Positions 12,929 through 25,188 of a DNA stretch of 63,335 bases are shown here, piece by piece (the first letter of the stretch is position 1; every line of letters begins with the position of its first letter). Under the pieces are notes generated by a model. It searched no databases, was not told where the DNA came from, and worked only from the letters and a program-made list of their open reading frames with translations. The stretch lies in NCBI GenBank assembly GCA_031835245.1, contig JAVKOQ010000297.1:1-63335 (forward strand), written 5' to 3'. Source of the DNA: Balamuthia mandrillaris (taxonomy: Eukaryota > Discosea > Longamoebia > Balamuthiidae). Made by a program: the position numbers and the translations under genes.

Positions 12929-14159
12929 TCAATCGTGAACCAAACCTAAGCGAAGAAGTTCTGTTCGTTCCATCCCTAATGCAGCGAATAGCTCTTCTGC
13001 CGTTTGTGCTTGAGTACCAACAGGGCATGCTAGTATCTGTTCTGTTGCCAGTTCTACCACGTTCATCCACTAAGAACAAAAATGTTAGGCGATTAAAACA
13101 GGTAATACAAAACCAGAGAAAGTAAGTTTGCACCAACCTTTGTTGTATCTTCTTCAATGCGTAAGATCTCCGCCTCTCTAGCCTTGATGGCGAATGAGGT
13201 GTGGTGCGGCGTTGCTGCAGAGGAGAGTGGCGGCAGAACACTCTCTGGTTCATCAGCGTTTGTTGTGGAATCCAACAGCTCCAGCTTATGTCTCAAACAA
13301 CTGATCTCTGCTATCATATCGGCATAGCCTTCGTCCAACAAAGAGAAAGAGCTTCCGGACACAAAAACTCATTAGCGAGAGAAGAAAACAAAATGCAGGG
13401 AGAACGAGAAAAGAGAGATGGAACAGAGGGGCTTACTCTGAAGATGGCAGCTTTTCGCTTTCGAAAAGCTTTCTTGTCCAGTAAAGAGTGCATCGGTCAA
13501 AGCCTCTTTTTCTGAGTCTGCGAGACTCCACCAGCTCATCTAACACCTGTCTGAATGCGGGCGTGATAGGTTAGGCTCGGCTGGTTTACACAAAAGGCGC
13601 AACTAAACGTACTGCAACTGGCTCTCGCTGCAACCACTGCTCTCGGTGGTGCGGTGAACATGACGAAGGATCTCCTCCATGAACATGGGCTTGTGCTGGT
13701 TCTTCACAAACGCTCTGGCAACGGCGGCGTGCAACATGCTCTGCCTTTGTGTGTGGTATTATTATTCGCTACTCTTTTTTGTATTGACTTGTTGTCTGCT
13801 TTTCTCCCGTTGCTACATTTTTTAAAGAGAGAGAGAGAGAGTGTGCGTGTGGTCGTCTGTGCCTGTCACTCCGCTCCGCTTATTTTTTTTGTTTTAGCTG
13901 AGTTTTCTCTGTTTTGTTCGTGTTTTGCCGCAGATTTCATACGCATCACATCGCATGAGCCCCCTCCTACATACACTCGCTGCACATAAAACAAAAATAA
14001 AAAAGGGCGGGAAAAGTGCAGGATCTGAAAAGTCATGACCAAACGCTCCAGAATAAGGGGTGACGACTTGGTGCCGGACCACCTATTTCGCACACGGCCT
14101 ATAAAAGGACAACGCACCTGATCTATATCTTCCGGTTCAATTTCCACCGTTTTTCCCAT
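12929..14159 (-). CDS. Small protein with winged-helix-like N-part and coiled coil, function unknown
   Basis: Five short minus-strand exons join in frame. The first exon is 14159-14118 (MGKTVEIEPEDIDQ). A second (about 13737-13610) contains AFVKNQHKPMFMEEILRHV, and a third (about 13553-13440) contains QVLDELVESRRLRKRGFDR and ends in TRKLFESEKLP. A fourth (about 13350-13138) has a leucine-rich helix, MIAEISCLRHKLELLD. A fifth (about 13070-12929) reads MNVVELATEQIL and ends GLVHD. The second and third exons look like a winged-helix fold and the fourth like a coiled coil, giving roughly 200-210 residues. I do not recognise the family. The C-terminal layout is loosely reminiscent of SFR1/Mei5 recombination mediators, but this is weak. 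Introns include a sense CT run (plus-strand GA at 13826-13840). Confidence 0.55.
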
Positions 14160-14711
14160 CCATCCCTACAACGGCCTCATTTTCATTTGCACCTGCACCC
14201 CCTTTTAATTTTTTTTTTCCTGATTCTTTTTCTACTCCTTCCTCTTCCTCCTCTGTTTTTGATTTTTTGCTTTTCCAAAAGGAAAAACGCCAACGAAGCG
14301 GGAACTGGGTGCTTGCTCTCTCTTTGTGTGAACCACCAAGTTTTTGTTTATTGTTTTGAACTTGTGAAAAGGGGGGTGCTCGAGGGAAGGCATAACGGTT
14401 TTTTTTTTTTGGGAGAGAAGGCAGACAAAAAAAGTAGTGTGCTTTGGGGACGGAACCAAAGAGGTAAAAAAAAAAAGATTATGGTTGTGTTTGTTTCTTG
14501 CTTAGTCTGCTAATCTCCTACCCTCTTCTTCTTTCACTCCAACAACACACAGCGGCATCACCTCGACTTTTTTGGGATTTATTTTTTTTTTTCTATTCTT
14601 CTTTAGATCAACACATCCTTTTGCTTGTTTTCTATTCACTACCTCTTCAGTACGTGTGTCCCTTTCCCTCTCAAAACACAAAAAGGGAGTGACTTACCAA
14701 AGAGAAAAAAA
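14160..14711. other. Divergent intergenic region upstream of TUP1
   Basis: This 552-bp gap lies between two divergent starts and is rich in long T- and A-tracts (for example 14207-14219, 14400-14411, 14582-14592). It is presumed to hold both promoters and 5' leaders. No protein- or RNA-coding signal was seen. Confidence 0.4.
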
Positions 14712-17245
14712 ATGCGTAAATCAGAACTGCAGCCCGCACCACCCACAAACGCTTCTTCCACCAGCAAAATGTATCCCTCTCAGGGGCACCGGCCCCTGGT
14801 CTCCAGTAGGGTCTCCGAGCTTCTAGATGGTCTCAAACAAGAGTTTGAGTCGCTCGCTCACGACGCCAATCTGTTCAAGATGCAGCGTGATGACTACGAG
14901 CGCAAATGTGAGTGGCTTCTTTATCAATACCTCACTTTATGCTGTATTCTCACTGCCTTTCGCTTTTTTTTTGTTCCAGTGCAAACGCAGATCAATGAAC
15001 TGTCGAACCTACAACAGACTCTCTTTGAACTCGAGAGAAACCACACCAAAATGAAGCAAACGTAAGTGTGACTCTCTTCCTCTCTTCCCTTGGTCGTCGT
15101 CCTCTCTTTACTCTTCTCTTCTCCTTTCTTGCTCATATTTCCTTTCTCTGTTTCAAACTCTCTTCTCATCGCTGGTTGTTCTATCAAGACTGGAGGAGGA
15201 AGTAGTGCGATGGAGGCGGCAAGCTACTGAAGGGAACTCAAGTAACAGTGCAGGTCCTTCTGGTTCGATGCCTGGAACAGCACCATCCTCTGCCTTCTCT
15301 GCCTCTACCTCTCGCTCAGACCTTTCACGTTCTGGCGGTCCCCCACCCTCTGCCCCTATTCACGACAAAGGTATGTTTCTCCTTCAGCTCTTTTCACTCC
15401 GTTATTTTCGTGTATGCTGAACTACTCCTTTTACAGCCCCAACTATCGGTGGACTTGGAGGCATCCTGAGCAACCCAATGCTTAACAACAATGCATTAAA
15501 CTACACAATGGAACTCAATCAAGACAGTTCAGGAAAGAGACCATTCTCTTCCACGACTGTAACACAAGCCTCCGCCCCTTCTTCCTCTTCTTCTAAGCGT
15601 GCCCGCGGGGACTCACAGCCGTACTCCAACTCTGAGCAAACGAAATCTGTAATAAACCTCAGCCCAATTGGCGACGTACCACGAAAGTCTAAAAAAGAAC
15701 CAGGGGACAGCCTCACAATGGCCCCTATAAATACACGAGAAGATGGAAATGGAGGTGCGTGTTTTTTACTCATGCCTTATTTTTTGTGATCATTCGAGTC
15801 GTTTACTTCTCTCATTGATTCGCACAGGGGAAGTGTTTTCATTAAAAAGAGAACGCGAGCGAACTCCTCCTCTTGAGCGGGAAAGGCGGAACCAACCTGA
15901 AGTGATGAGCAAAGAGAAAGAGTACCTACTGTCCCCTTCTATTTTGCAATATCACTTCAAACAAACAGCTAAGGCCCTAATTTCTTCTCTTTAGAACCTC
16001 CGAAATGTTAAAACAAACAGACGAAAGCAACTGTATACGCAAAGATGATTGGTTAGTTGGATATAACCCCAGCGTTACCAAAACGGTTGCCATAGATCTG
16101 AAACACACTGAAGAGCACAGCAGCGTGGTCTGTTGTGTTCGCTTTAGCAGCGATGGCAATTTCCTTGCTACCGGCTGCAATCGCAGTGCTCAAATCTATG
16201 ATGTGGATACTGGTGTGAAAGTGGGGTAGGTTTCGTTATTTTGCCTTTCTCTGCCGCTTACTCTGCCTCTTTCAATCTAATGCCTTTGTCGTATTCTAAT
16301 AGGACATTTACAGATGAGAAGGCAAAGGATGGAGATTTGTATATTCGCTCGGTGTGCTTCAGTCCTGATGGCAAATATCTCGCTGCTGGCGCGGAAGATA
16401 AGACTGTTAAGGTTTGGGACATTGACAAAAAGACTATTCGACACAGTTTTGTGGGGCATGAGCTCGACATATACTCTGTTGACTTTTCAGCAGACGGTCG
16501 TTTCATTGTTTCTGGAAGTGGGGACAAAAAGGCCAAGATTTGGAACATGGAAACTGGCAAGGTTTGCGACGTCAAACTCTTTCACTTCTTCAACTTCGCA
16601 TTTCTTATTTTCTGCCTTTTTAAACCCTTTTTTGTTTGAAAAACAGTGCATGTTCACTTTAGGAAACGATGAAGTGGGACCAAAGGATGGTGTTACATCA
16701 GTGGCCATAAGCCCTGATGGACGGCTAGTAGCCGCCGGATCTCTTGATAGGATTGTGCGGTTATGGGATGCACAGACCGGCTACTTCCTCGAACGCTATG
16801 AGGGACACTTGGATTCTGTTTATTCTGTTGCCTTTTCGCCTGATGGTTCGTTCTCTCGCCCCCTCCCTCCTTCCCTCCCTCAACTTTGTTAATTTGTTCG
16901 ATGAATGCAGGCAAGACGCTGGCCTCAGGAAGTTTGGACAAGACCCTAAAGTTGTGGGACATCTCCGGGTCACGCTCGCGCTCCCGCTGTCGTTCCACTT
17001 TCAACGGACACAAGGACTTTGTGCTGTCCGTGGCCTTTTCCCCGGACGGCAACTGGCTGATCAGCGGGAGCAAGGACCGCTCCGTCCAGTTTTGGGATCC
17101 TCGCAGCGCCACCACCCACCTCATGCTGAGAGGCCACAAGAACTCGGTGATCAGCGTGGCGGTAAGTCCCAGCGGCAACGCCTTTGCCACGGGGAGTGGC
17201 GATTGTCGAGCCCGTCTTTGGACTTATGCCACCGTGCATGAATGA
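14712..17245 (+). CDS. TUP1: Groucho/TUP1-type WD40 corepressor
   Basis: The ATG at 14712 opens a Tup N-terminal tetramerisation coil: [26 protein letters not shown], then [19 protein letters not shown] and [10 protein letters not shown] across two introns. A Ser/Pro-rich linker (about 15240-15990) precedes a seven-bladed WD40 propeller (16000-17245). Its blades end in units such as [58 protein letters not shown] and [11 protein letters not shown]. This is the full architecture of yeast Tup1, a nuclear corepressor recruited by sequence-specific factors and usually paired with Cyc8/Ssn6. Introns at about 14909, 15062, 15371, 15756, 16227, 16562 and 16845 are short and pyrimidine-rich. The stop TGA is at 17243-17245. 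Confidence 0.93.
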
Positions 17246-17522
17246 AACAGAGATAGAGAGCGAGTAATGGTAGCAAGATGGAGGGGGCAGATAGGTAGAT
17301 AGATGGATGGATAGCCAAAGTGGGGCATGAATGTTTTTTGTTTTGTTGTTGTGTTCACTCAAACTGATCATATTTTCTTTCAACCGCTAACCAAAAAAAC
17401 CCTTTGTTCATTGTCATTTTTTTTTTTTTTGTGTAGTTCCACAACAAAACAAAAGCCAGTGAAGATTATTATGGCGTTTCTATCCTCTTCTTCTTCAGTC
17501 TGGTGACCTGACCGCAAGAACA
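17246..17522. other. Convergent 3' region TUP1 / SNRPC
   Basis: This 277-bp stretch lies between two stop codons and holds a short GATA/GATG-type simple repeat (17293-17313) and a T-tract (17419-17430). It probably contains both 3' UTRs. No other feature was seen. Confidence 0.4.
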
Positions 17523-18417
17523 CTAATCCAACGGCGTAAGCCTTGCTCTCTTTCTCTGCTCATCATCCTCTTCCTCTTCCTCCTGTTGCTGATGGTGTTG
17601 TTGCTGTTGGTAATGATCCTCTCCTTCCCTGTCATCGTCATCTTGTTCTTGTTGCTGTTGTTGCTGCGGTGGGTATTGAAAGTGAGACCATGGGTTCTGT
17701 TGTTCTTGTTGAGGATAAGGCGAGGCAAGGTTTTGTTGGTACATTGGTGGTTGTTGCATTTGTGGGGAAGGCAGCAGTCCGCCGTTACTCCCTCCGTCCT
17801 GCTCTTCTCTCTTTCGTTTAAGAGTGGCCTCATCGCTTTGTTGCAGTTCTGGGCCAGTTGAGGTGAAGGAAGAGGTAGAGGTGGAAGAGGCAGCAACAGA
17901 AGAGGCAGAAGGGGCGTATGGAGGAGGTTGTTGAGGAAAATAGGGAGGAGGAAAAGAGGAGTAGGGGGGAGGTGCGCCGTAAGGAGGTCCTGGTGGAGCT
18001 CCTACTTGTCCCGGTGGGGGCGCCATGAATGGAGGTGGGAAGGCGCCCGGCGGCGGAACACCTCCTGGCGGCGCTGCGAAGGGAGGCGGCGCTCCTGATA
18101 GTTGTGGAGGTGGCACGGCAGGAGGGGCGTGAGGATTGAAGACGAGGGGAACGCCTGGTGCCACCCCATACGGTGCATATGCAGCTGATACGCATTTGGG
18201 TTAAAAGGCTTTTTTTAAAAGAAAGGGGGAAGAGCATCGTACCCATTTTGCCCTCAAACTCTTTGAGCTTCTCGTCGATGATGTTCTGTGACTCAAACTG
18301 GGCGTAGTAGGCCCTTACCGCCGCCTTGTGCTTCCATCCATCGTTGTGAGACTTGCGCACGGAGGGCGAGTCGTGCGTCAAGAAAATATCACAGTAGTCG
18401 CAGTAATACTTGGGCAT
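17523..18417 (-). CDS. SNRPC: U1 snRNP protein C (U1-C)
   Basis: The first exon (18417 to about 18244) encodes [20 protein letters not shown] followed by [11 protein letters not shown], the invariant U1-C zinc finger (C6, C9, H24, H30). The helix that contacts the U1-70K/5' splice-site duplex follows. The second exon (about 18183-17523) is a long Pro/Gly/Ala-rich tail ([22 protein letters not shown]), as in metazoan U1-C. It is extended by Gln-rich and acidic segments and a basic end ([12 protein letters not shown]). U1-C stabilises 5' splice-site recognition in the U1 snRNP. The single intron has plain GT-AG borders. The Gln/Glu extension is longer than in human U1-C. Confidence 0.95.
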
Positions 18418-18934
18418 GTCGCGACCAACAACCAACTTCTAGTAGAACGACCACACCAAAGGGCACTTTGCTGCAAGTTGAGGAGGAGGAGGCCCGACTG
18501 CTCGACTTTCTTTTTCCACTACTTTTTTTTATCTATACTCACGTCCTCTCTCCTGTCCTCCATAGCTTGAGGGGTCTTGAGGTCATTGGAATGAGCCCTC
18601 ATGCATTAGACAGGAGAGAGGACAAGCGAGAAAGGAAGAAAGAAAGCGGAAAAGAGAAGAGCGTGAGGAGCAGAGCGCCGGGAGAGAAAAAAAAAAAACA
18701 AAAGAGGGAAAGAAAGGGGAAGGAGAATTTTGGCCTCTTGGTTAGCGAAGCAAAAATTGGTTGGGACCCGCTCTACTCTTTTCCCCCTTTCCCCCTTTCC
18801 CCCCTTTTTCGTACTTCTTTCTAACACTAACTTGCAAACAATCGCTTGCACCAACAAAAATAACAAAGATAATAATCCTCGGACCAGTCTAATCTGAACG
18901 GAAAGCGAACAGCAAATCTCAATCTCTCTTCATC
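18418..18934. other. Divergent promoter region SNRPC / eIF3m
   Basis: This 517-bp divergent intergenic region has alternating polypyrimidine and polypurine stretches, including a repeated TTTCCCCC motif (18780-18807). No coding signal or named promoter element was found. Confidence 0.4.
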
Positions 18935-19381
18935 ATGACTACGTTAGTGGAGTTGGCGTCGCGCGAGCAAGAAGCGCAAGAACTTGTCAAGTATTTCAAC
19001 AAGCTGCAACAGGACAAATCGGAAGAAAGCACAGAAGAGAGTGCGTTCGTGAAGGACTGCAACGAACTCATCAAAGCTGAGAACTACAAAGACCTCATCA
19101 ACAAGCTGAGTGACCTTCAGCCACTAGTTTTCGAAAAGGCCCCCGAGAAAGGTTTCCCCCACTGATCTTTCTTTTGTTGTTAAACCCCAATTATTTACCC
19201 GCACCTCTCAGAGATTGAGGGATGCTTGAACTTGCTTTGCTGCCTGCTGAGACAGCTGGACACACAGAGCGCCGAGGCCGTCGTTGCAAAGCTGATAGAC
19301 GCCATTACTACTACTCCCAATGACCGTCCACTCCTCCGCCTTCGCTTGTACCCTACTCCCTCCCTCTCCTCTCTCTTCTCT

Positions 19382-19415
<34 letters not shown>

Positions 19416-19665
19416 TCTCTTCTCTTCTTCTCTTCTCTTCTCTTCTCTTCTCTTCTCTTCTCTTCTTCTCTTCTCTTCTCTTCTCTTCTTCTCTTCTCTT
19501 CTCTTCTCTTCTCTCTTCTCTTCTCTTCTCTTCTCTCTCTTCTCTTCTCTTCTCTTCTCTTCTCTTCTTCTCTTCTCTTCTCTCTCTTCTCCTCTTCTCT
19601 CTCTCTCTTCTCTTCTCTTCCTCCTTCTCCTCCTCTCTCTTTCTCTTCTCTTCTCTTCTCTTCTC

Positions 19666-19696
<31 letters not shown>

Positions 19697-20667
19697 ATGT
19701 CTTCATGATTGACCCATAACGTTAACAAAAACAAAAATTAAAAAACTAGACTCAACAACCTGTTCAACCTGCTTCACCCGCAGTCTTCCGCTCGTTATGC
19801 CGCGTTCACGTCGTTGGCCAAGTTTGCTGCTCAATCGGGCAATGCTCACCTCCTCTTCCCCCACCTGGAGCGTCTGGACGGCTGGCTCTCCCTCTGGAAC
19901 TCCACCACCCAACAGAAACGGGATCTCTACCTTCTTCTCCGCAACATCATCAAGGAAAACAGCAACAAGACGTAACCATTACCTTCTCTTCTTGTTTTTT
20001 TTCTCCTCTCATTAGCCGCTGTTTTTTTCTCTTTCTCCTAGTTTTAACTTAACATTCTATCTTAAGGGTGATGGCGCACAAATACCTGATCAAGCACTTG
20101 GCAACATATGAGGAAGAGAGTAGCTCCGCTTTGGAGGCAGCGACGGAGCAGGCTGTTGTGGCAGCTGTGGAGGCCATCCGCCTCCCCGAGATAATTCAGT
20201 GTGACGACCTGCTCAAGCTTGCCGCTGTCAAGCAACTGGAAAGCTCCAACCCAAGCCTCTACAAGCTTCTTTCCCTCTTTGCCCACGACACACTGGACGC
20301 CTTCCAAAAGTTTCACGATGCTCATCCTAATTTCCTCGGCTCTGTTGGTAAGCGTTCTCCTTCTATCTCGACTCTCCTCGCTTCTCTCTTAACTTTTCCT
20401 CTGGCTTAACTGGTTTTTTTTAAAATTACAAGGACTGGTGTACGAGGACTGCATCAAGAAGATGCGTCTTTTGTCCTTGGCAAGTCTAGCTGCTGAACAG
20501 AGGGAGGTGCCTTATTCCTCCATTGCAGAGATGCTGTCCATATCCGCAGAGGAGGTCGAGTCCTGGATCATCCTTGCTATCCGAAACAAGATCATTGACG
20601 CCAAGATGGACCAATTGCGAAGTGTTGCCATTATCAAGTACTCTTTCTCTCTGCGTTCTGCGTTCTG

Positions 20668-20711
<44 letters not shown>

Positions 20712-20876
20712 CTTCCAAGTGACTTTGCTCTGACATGAACGATGTTGTGCACTCGCAGCCAAGCTACTCAGCGCGAGTTTGCAGAGGCTCAGTGGCAACA
20801 GGTAGCAGATCGTCTTGCTGCATGGAGAGAGAGAATGGTGTCCCTCCTTGAAGTTGTGCAGAGCAAGAAAGCTTAA
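18935..20876 (+). CDS. EIF3M: Eukaryotic translation initiation factor 3 subunit M (PCI protein)
   Basis: Exons from the ATG at 18935 read MTTLVELASREQEAQELVKY, then LLCCLLRQLDTQS, RLNNLFNLLHPQSSARYAAF, LYLLLRNIIKEN, YLIKHLATYEEE, ALEAATEQAVVAAVEAIRLP and LLKLAAVKQLE. The PCI winged helix follows (EDCIKKMRLLSLASLA, VPYSSIAEMLSISAEEVESW, KNKIIDAK-like), and the C-terminus is QWQQVADRLAAWRERM. This order matches eIF3m. The factor is part of the eIF3 PCI/MPN core bound to the 40S subunit. The second intron (about 19348-19750) is extreme: more than 300 bp of almost pure C/T. A second CT run lies in the intron at about 20670-20706. The stop TAA is at 20874-20876, only 123 bp from the converging SCYL2 stop. 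Confidence 0.92.
19351..19695 (+). repeat. Long polypyrimidine (CT/TCTTC) tract inside eIF3m intron
   Basis: About 345 bp of nearly uninterrupted C/T on the sense strand, built from CT dinucleotides and TCTTC pentamers. The acceptor follows about 50 bp later, after an A-rich stretch. Any open frames in it (poly Ser-Leu) are artefacts of composition. Confidence 0.95.
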
Positions 20877-20999
20877 AGGCTGTCCCTTTCCCATTCCTTT
20901 TTCTCTGTTGCCAACAACCAATACTGCTTTATTCTGTTTACGAGAAAGGAAGAAGAGTTTTTTGAGTGATCTTTGCGCCGCCTGATGAACCCTCATTTC

Positions 21000-23900
21000 T
21001 CATAGGAGGGAATCCAGATTGAAAGAACGCGATGCTGGTGTTGGTGTGGGTGTAGATGAAGGTGTGGATGAGGGTGGAGACGTTGTAGCGAATGGGGAGA
21101 ATGGGTCCCACGAAGGTGTGGGCGCTGAAGGACTTATAGTGGTGGTAGGAAAGGAAGACAGAGTAAACGTCGATGATGAAGGAAGAATTCCAATTCCCTT
21201 AGAAGAAGATGAAGATGAAGAGAAGGAAGCAACGCCAGAGGAAGAGAAGCCATTACTGGAAGGACCACTGGGAGAGGCCGGGAAGGTAAAGAGATTGTCC
21301 CACTGGTCGTCTTTTTGCCCATTTGTTTGATTTTGTTGTGGTTGCTCCTGTCTACTGTTCATGAGGGGGGTGGGAGCAGCTAAACTGTTGGTGCCCTGAG
21401 AAGATGGTTTTGCTACAGTAGACGGGGTAAAACCGTCCAGAAGAGAAGAAGAGGATACTACCCCAGAACGAGAAGAAGCTGACAAAGAATAAGGCGCAGG
21501 AATTGTAGTTGATGCAAGAGACGTAGGTGAGGGAGAACTGGGCACGGTGCTGTGCTGCACGGTTAGGGGTGAACCGGCAGAAGAGCTTGACAACATCATC
21601 GGTGAGGCGGGCGCACGAGAGGAGGAGGGTTGAACTGCCGGAGCCTGGTAAGTTGAAGGCAAAGCAGGAGAAGACGAAGTGGAAGATGAAGGCAAATTTG
21701 GAGAAGCAGAGGAGGATGGACCGGATGACGACGGTAAAGCTGGAGAAGAAGAAGAGGAGGAGGATGAAACGGAAGTGGAGCTAGCAGCAGGCGCCGAGCT
21801 TAATGACGAAATAAAAGCAGTAGCTCGTGTTTGCGCCTGAGTAGAAAGTTTAGACACATTGGTAATAATGTCCTGCATAAGAAACGAATTTAGCATTATT
21901 TCAACATGTTATTCCTTATCCGCAAGAGGGAGGGGGATAGGAAGAAAAGAAATTGATTAGTACCTTGAAATCAGCTCCAATAACCTCTTTAATAGGGCTA
22001 GTGACCATCGCGGACGTTGATGTAGGTGGAGTAAAGTTGGTTTGGCCTTGGGGAAACTCTTCTCGTTCGGGCTCTTCCTGGCTAAAGGAAGAGCGCGGGC
22101 CAGCTGTCAAAGGCAAAGGTGATGAGAAGAGAGAATCCAAAAAGTGAAAAGAGAAAAACAAACATGGTGTCATAATGCTGCCAGCGTCCTGTTCCGTTCG
22201 TGGGAGCTTCTTCAATTGGGTATTCTCCACTCGCTGAACCATGTTTTTGATTTGCTCTATGATGAACTTGAACTGCGGTATGAAACGTAAATAAACAGCA
22301 CAATCTGTCCGAAAGCAAATAAACAGCACAATCCCAGCGAAAGGAGAGTGCACAATACCTGCTCAGCATTTAGACTGGGCTCTACGCATAGTGGGAACGC
22401 AAACGGCAGTATGTTGATGGCTGTGAACTGTTCCCCAAGTCTGGTCGAGCACAAGTCGAACACAACCATTACTCGCATCTTCAGAGTCAAAAAAAAAGGT
22501 CAGCATAAGTCGTTATGGCAGATGAAACCTGAAAATGGACCTACGTACTATAACGACTGCTGTTCGTTCTTGTTGCACGCACTGGAGAAGAGAGAAATAG
22601 GTTTAAAAAATGCAAATGTTAAAAACATTTGTGATGGCAAAATGACGGAATACCTCTTGTAATGTAGGTACAACTACGTCTTGGATAGTAGATTTGTCGA
22701 GGTGAGGGACCAGCTCCTCAAGGCAGATTATAATCCTTGCGCTAATTTTAGAAAATAAGGGGGCGGGTAAGCGATAGGGTATTCAAACGTTGGGACAATG
22801 TTACGTTACCGTATAGGACTGAGCCGTGTACTAAGATTTAGTGCCTTCAAAAAGTAGCTTTTAGGAACAGTTCACAGTAAAGAGCAAAACCAACCAGGTA
22901 ATGATACAAACCTGTAATCGTGGCAGCAATGACTTGACAAAGTTAAAATCCAGAATGCCTACCACTTTTGGTATTTGCTTTAGAACTTCCTCTTGCATCT
23001 TCGGGTGTGAATGCTCCAAACCCCGCACCAGCATCGGCAAGATATCTAGAGAGGGAATGCAGAAAGTTAAATGGTTTCTTCTCTTGCTTAGTTCCAAAAA
23101 AAGGCGAAAGGGACAAGTACGAGATTTGATGTTGGCAGCGCCAGCTTTCTTGAGAATTGTCTCCAACTCAGACAGTAAAAGAATGGAAGATTTGAGGGGC
23201 TTCTCCAATGCCATCAACGGCAACAAGCAAGGCAGTACTTGCTTGCAAAATTCCTGCGAAGAGAGGTGTTCTCTAACAATCTCTAAGCATGTTAAAAAGA
23301 GAAAATGTTGAGTCATACATTGGAGCATACAGTGGAGCTGGAACAGCAGTTGCAGTAATAGTGTGACTTACGGAAGAGACTGGGCAGCACAAAAGGCAAC
23401 AATTCGTGATTCCTCAACTCGGAGATGATAGCGGGAAGGACTTTTTGCATGACGACGCGATGGGAAAACTTGGAAAGAACATGAGGGAGACCCTTGAAAA
23501 ACTTGGCCTTGCTGGCAGGGTCCTTCTGAAGAATGTTCTGGTCGTTGAGGTACATCAGGGTTAGGATAAGGGTGTCGTTGAAGTAGTCGCTGCGCAGAAA
23601 ATACTGGGCGTCAGCCCGCTGGCCGGGCTCTCGACACAGCAACTGCTCCATCACTTCTGGCAACCCTTCAGTTCCTCTCCGTTGCAACATGCCAGAGCGC
23701 AAGGGAAAGAACTGGCCAATAGCAAGCTTGTAGTCCCTCATGGCCTCAATACGAGGTCCCTTCATTTGTTGGCTAGCTACTGAAACCAAGGCAGGCTTTC
23801 CTGTGGTGGCTTCCCAAAGGGTCATACCTAACGACCACATGTCCATCTTAAAACCTTGTTGGGCTGTCAACACCGTCTCTGGAGCTTTTTGTTGTTTGGT

Positions 23901-24745
23901 TTGTTGTCAGACAGGTAATACACAGAGGAGAAAGAGTAGAGCTGGTAACATAATGAACAACACGGGGAGAAATAAACGAACCAACATAGTCCAGGGACGG
24001 AGCCTGGCGGAAGGTGGAAGGGCCGTCATCCTCCAAATGTAGCTGGTTTTTATCTTTATCCTTCTCTGGCACAGCAAACGCGAAACCAGCCAGTTTCCAG
24101 CTACCTTTTGTTGTTAGCAAGATGCTATGCGGGCACACGTTCCTGTGTATCATATTGGCATTGCCATGCAAAAAGGCCAACGCCTCCGTGATCTCCAGCA
24201 CGCCCATCTTTACCTGTTCAAATACAAAAAGACAAAGAGAATAAAATAAGGTCATGTTCGCCATATCGGTCATGTCAGTGGCCGGTAGCGGCTCCCTCCC
24301 ACTCCACCTAGACTCTCGTCACATGCAGCGTAGAGAGAAGCTGAAAGTAGCAGAGTGCAAGAGAAGCATGGAAAGCGGAGAGGAGAGGTGTGTACATCAA
24401 ATGGGTCCAAAGTGGTATTTTTCAACTCAGGGGAGGGGCGAAGGTTGGTGTGGTCACCCAAGAGGTTTGCCAGGGAGGCAAATACCGGCTCCGTTTCTAC
24501 CATGAATCCGCGTTTCGTTTCAGAGATGGGTTGCAAGACACGCAACTGTTTGGAATGGAACAAAAAAAAGGAGGCCCAGACAACATTCAGAAAAACGGAA
24601 AACAAAGAGGTCAAACTATGCAACAAACAGCAGCGACATACCACGTTGGGATGGATCAGTCGCGCCAATACCGTAAACTTTGTAAAGTTTTGCACAGAAC
24701 AAATATAAGTTCTCCATGGGAATATGTGAATGGTTTGAGGAGGAA

Positions 24746-24780
<35 letters not shown>

Positions 24781-25018
24781 AGACGAGAGACAGAGGCAGA
24801 GAGATAAGTAGATAGAGAGAGAAAGAGGCGTCAGTACCTCTTGACGTAGAAGAGCATAGTAGCGGTGCCGCGTGGTTTTAGGTAGTCCTTTAAGCACTTT
24901 TTTGTCAAATATCCATAGCGAAACGTCTTCTCCGCTGCTCTTTTTCTTCGCTCTAAAGATTTTCCTGTGGGAGGAAGAAGAAGGTTGCGAGGACGTGTTG
25001 TTGATGATTAGCAGCAGC

Positions 25019-25068
<50 letters not shown>

Positions 25069-25188
25069 TGAGAGAGATTTGAAGGGAAGATGCTCATTAA
25101 GTTACCAGCCACCGTTGAGGCCGCCCGTGGCGTCGGATCTGGTGAGCTCGGCCTCCACCTCATATTCTCTGTCAAGCTGGTTGCCCAT
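21000..25188 (-). CDS. SCYL2: SCY1-like pseudokinase 2 (SCYL2/CVAK104)
   Basis: The start at 25188 gives MGNQLDREYEVEAELTRSDA and then, after an intron, WKIFRAKKKSSGEDVSLWIF, as in SCYL2. Further exons carry LTRLIHPNVVRVLQPISETK-type text, EPVFASLANLLGD, EITEALAFLHGNANMIHRNV, KMDMWSLGMTLWEATTGKP, a HEAT-like region (NDTLILTLMYLNDQN, LPAIISELRNHELLPFVLP, LPMLVRGLEHSHPKMQEEV) and a long Ser/Pro/Thr-rich tail ending FNLDSLL. The catalytic loop is HRN rather than HRD and the DFG position reads AGF, so the kinase fold is expected to be inactive. SCYL2 works with clathrin and AP adaptors in endosome-Golgi trafficking. Introns near 24745-24780 and 25023-25075 hold sense CT runs. Exact borders of the many small C-terminal exons are approximate. 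Confidence 0.9.

Noticed and set aside
19350-19710. Long open frames of Ser/Leu/Phe on both strands
   Set aside because: They are products of the C/T-only intron sequence. The flanking exons belong to eIF3m in another reading.
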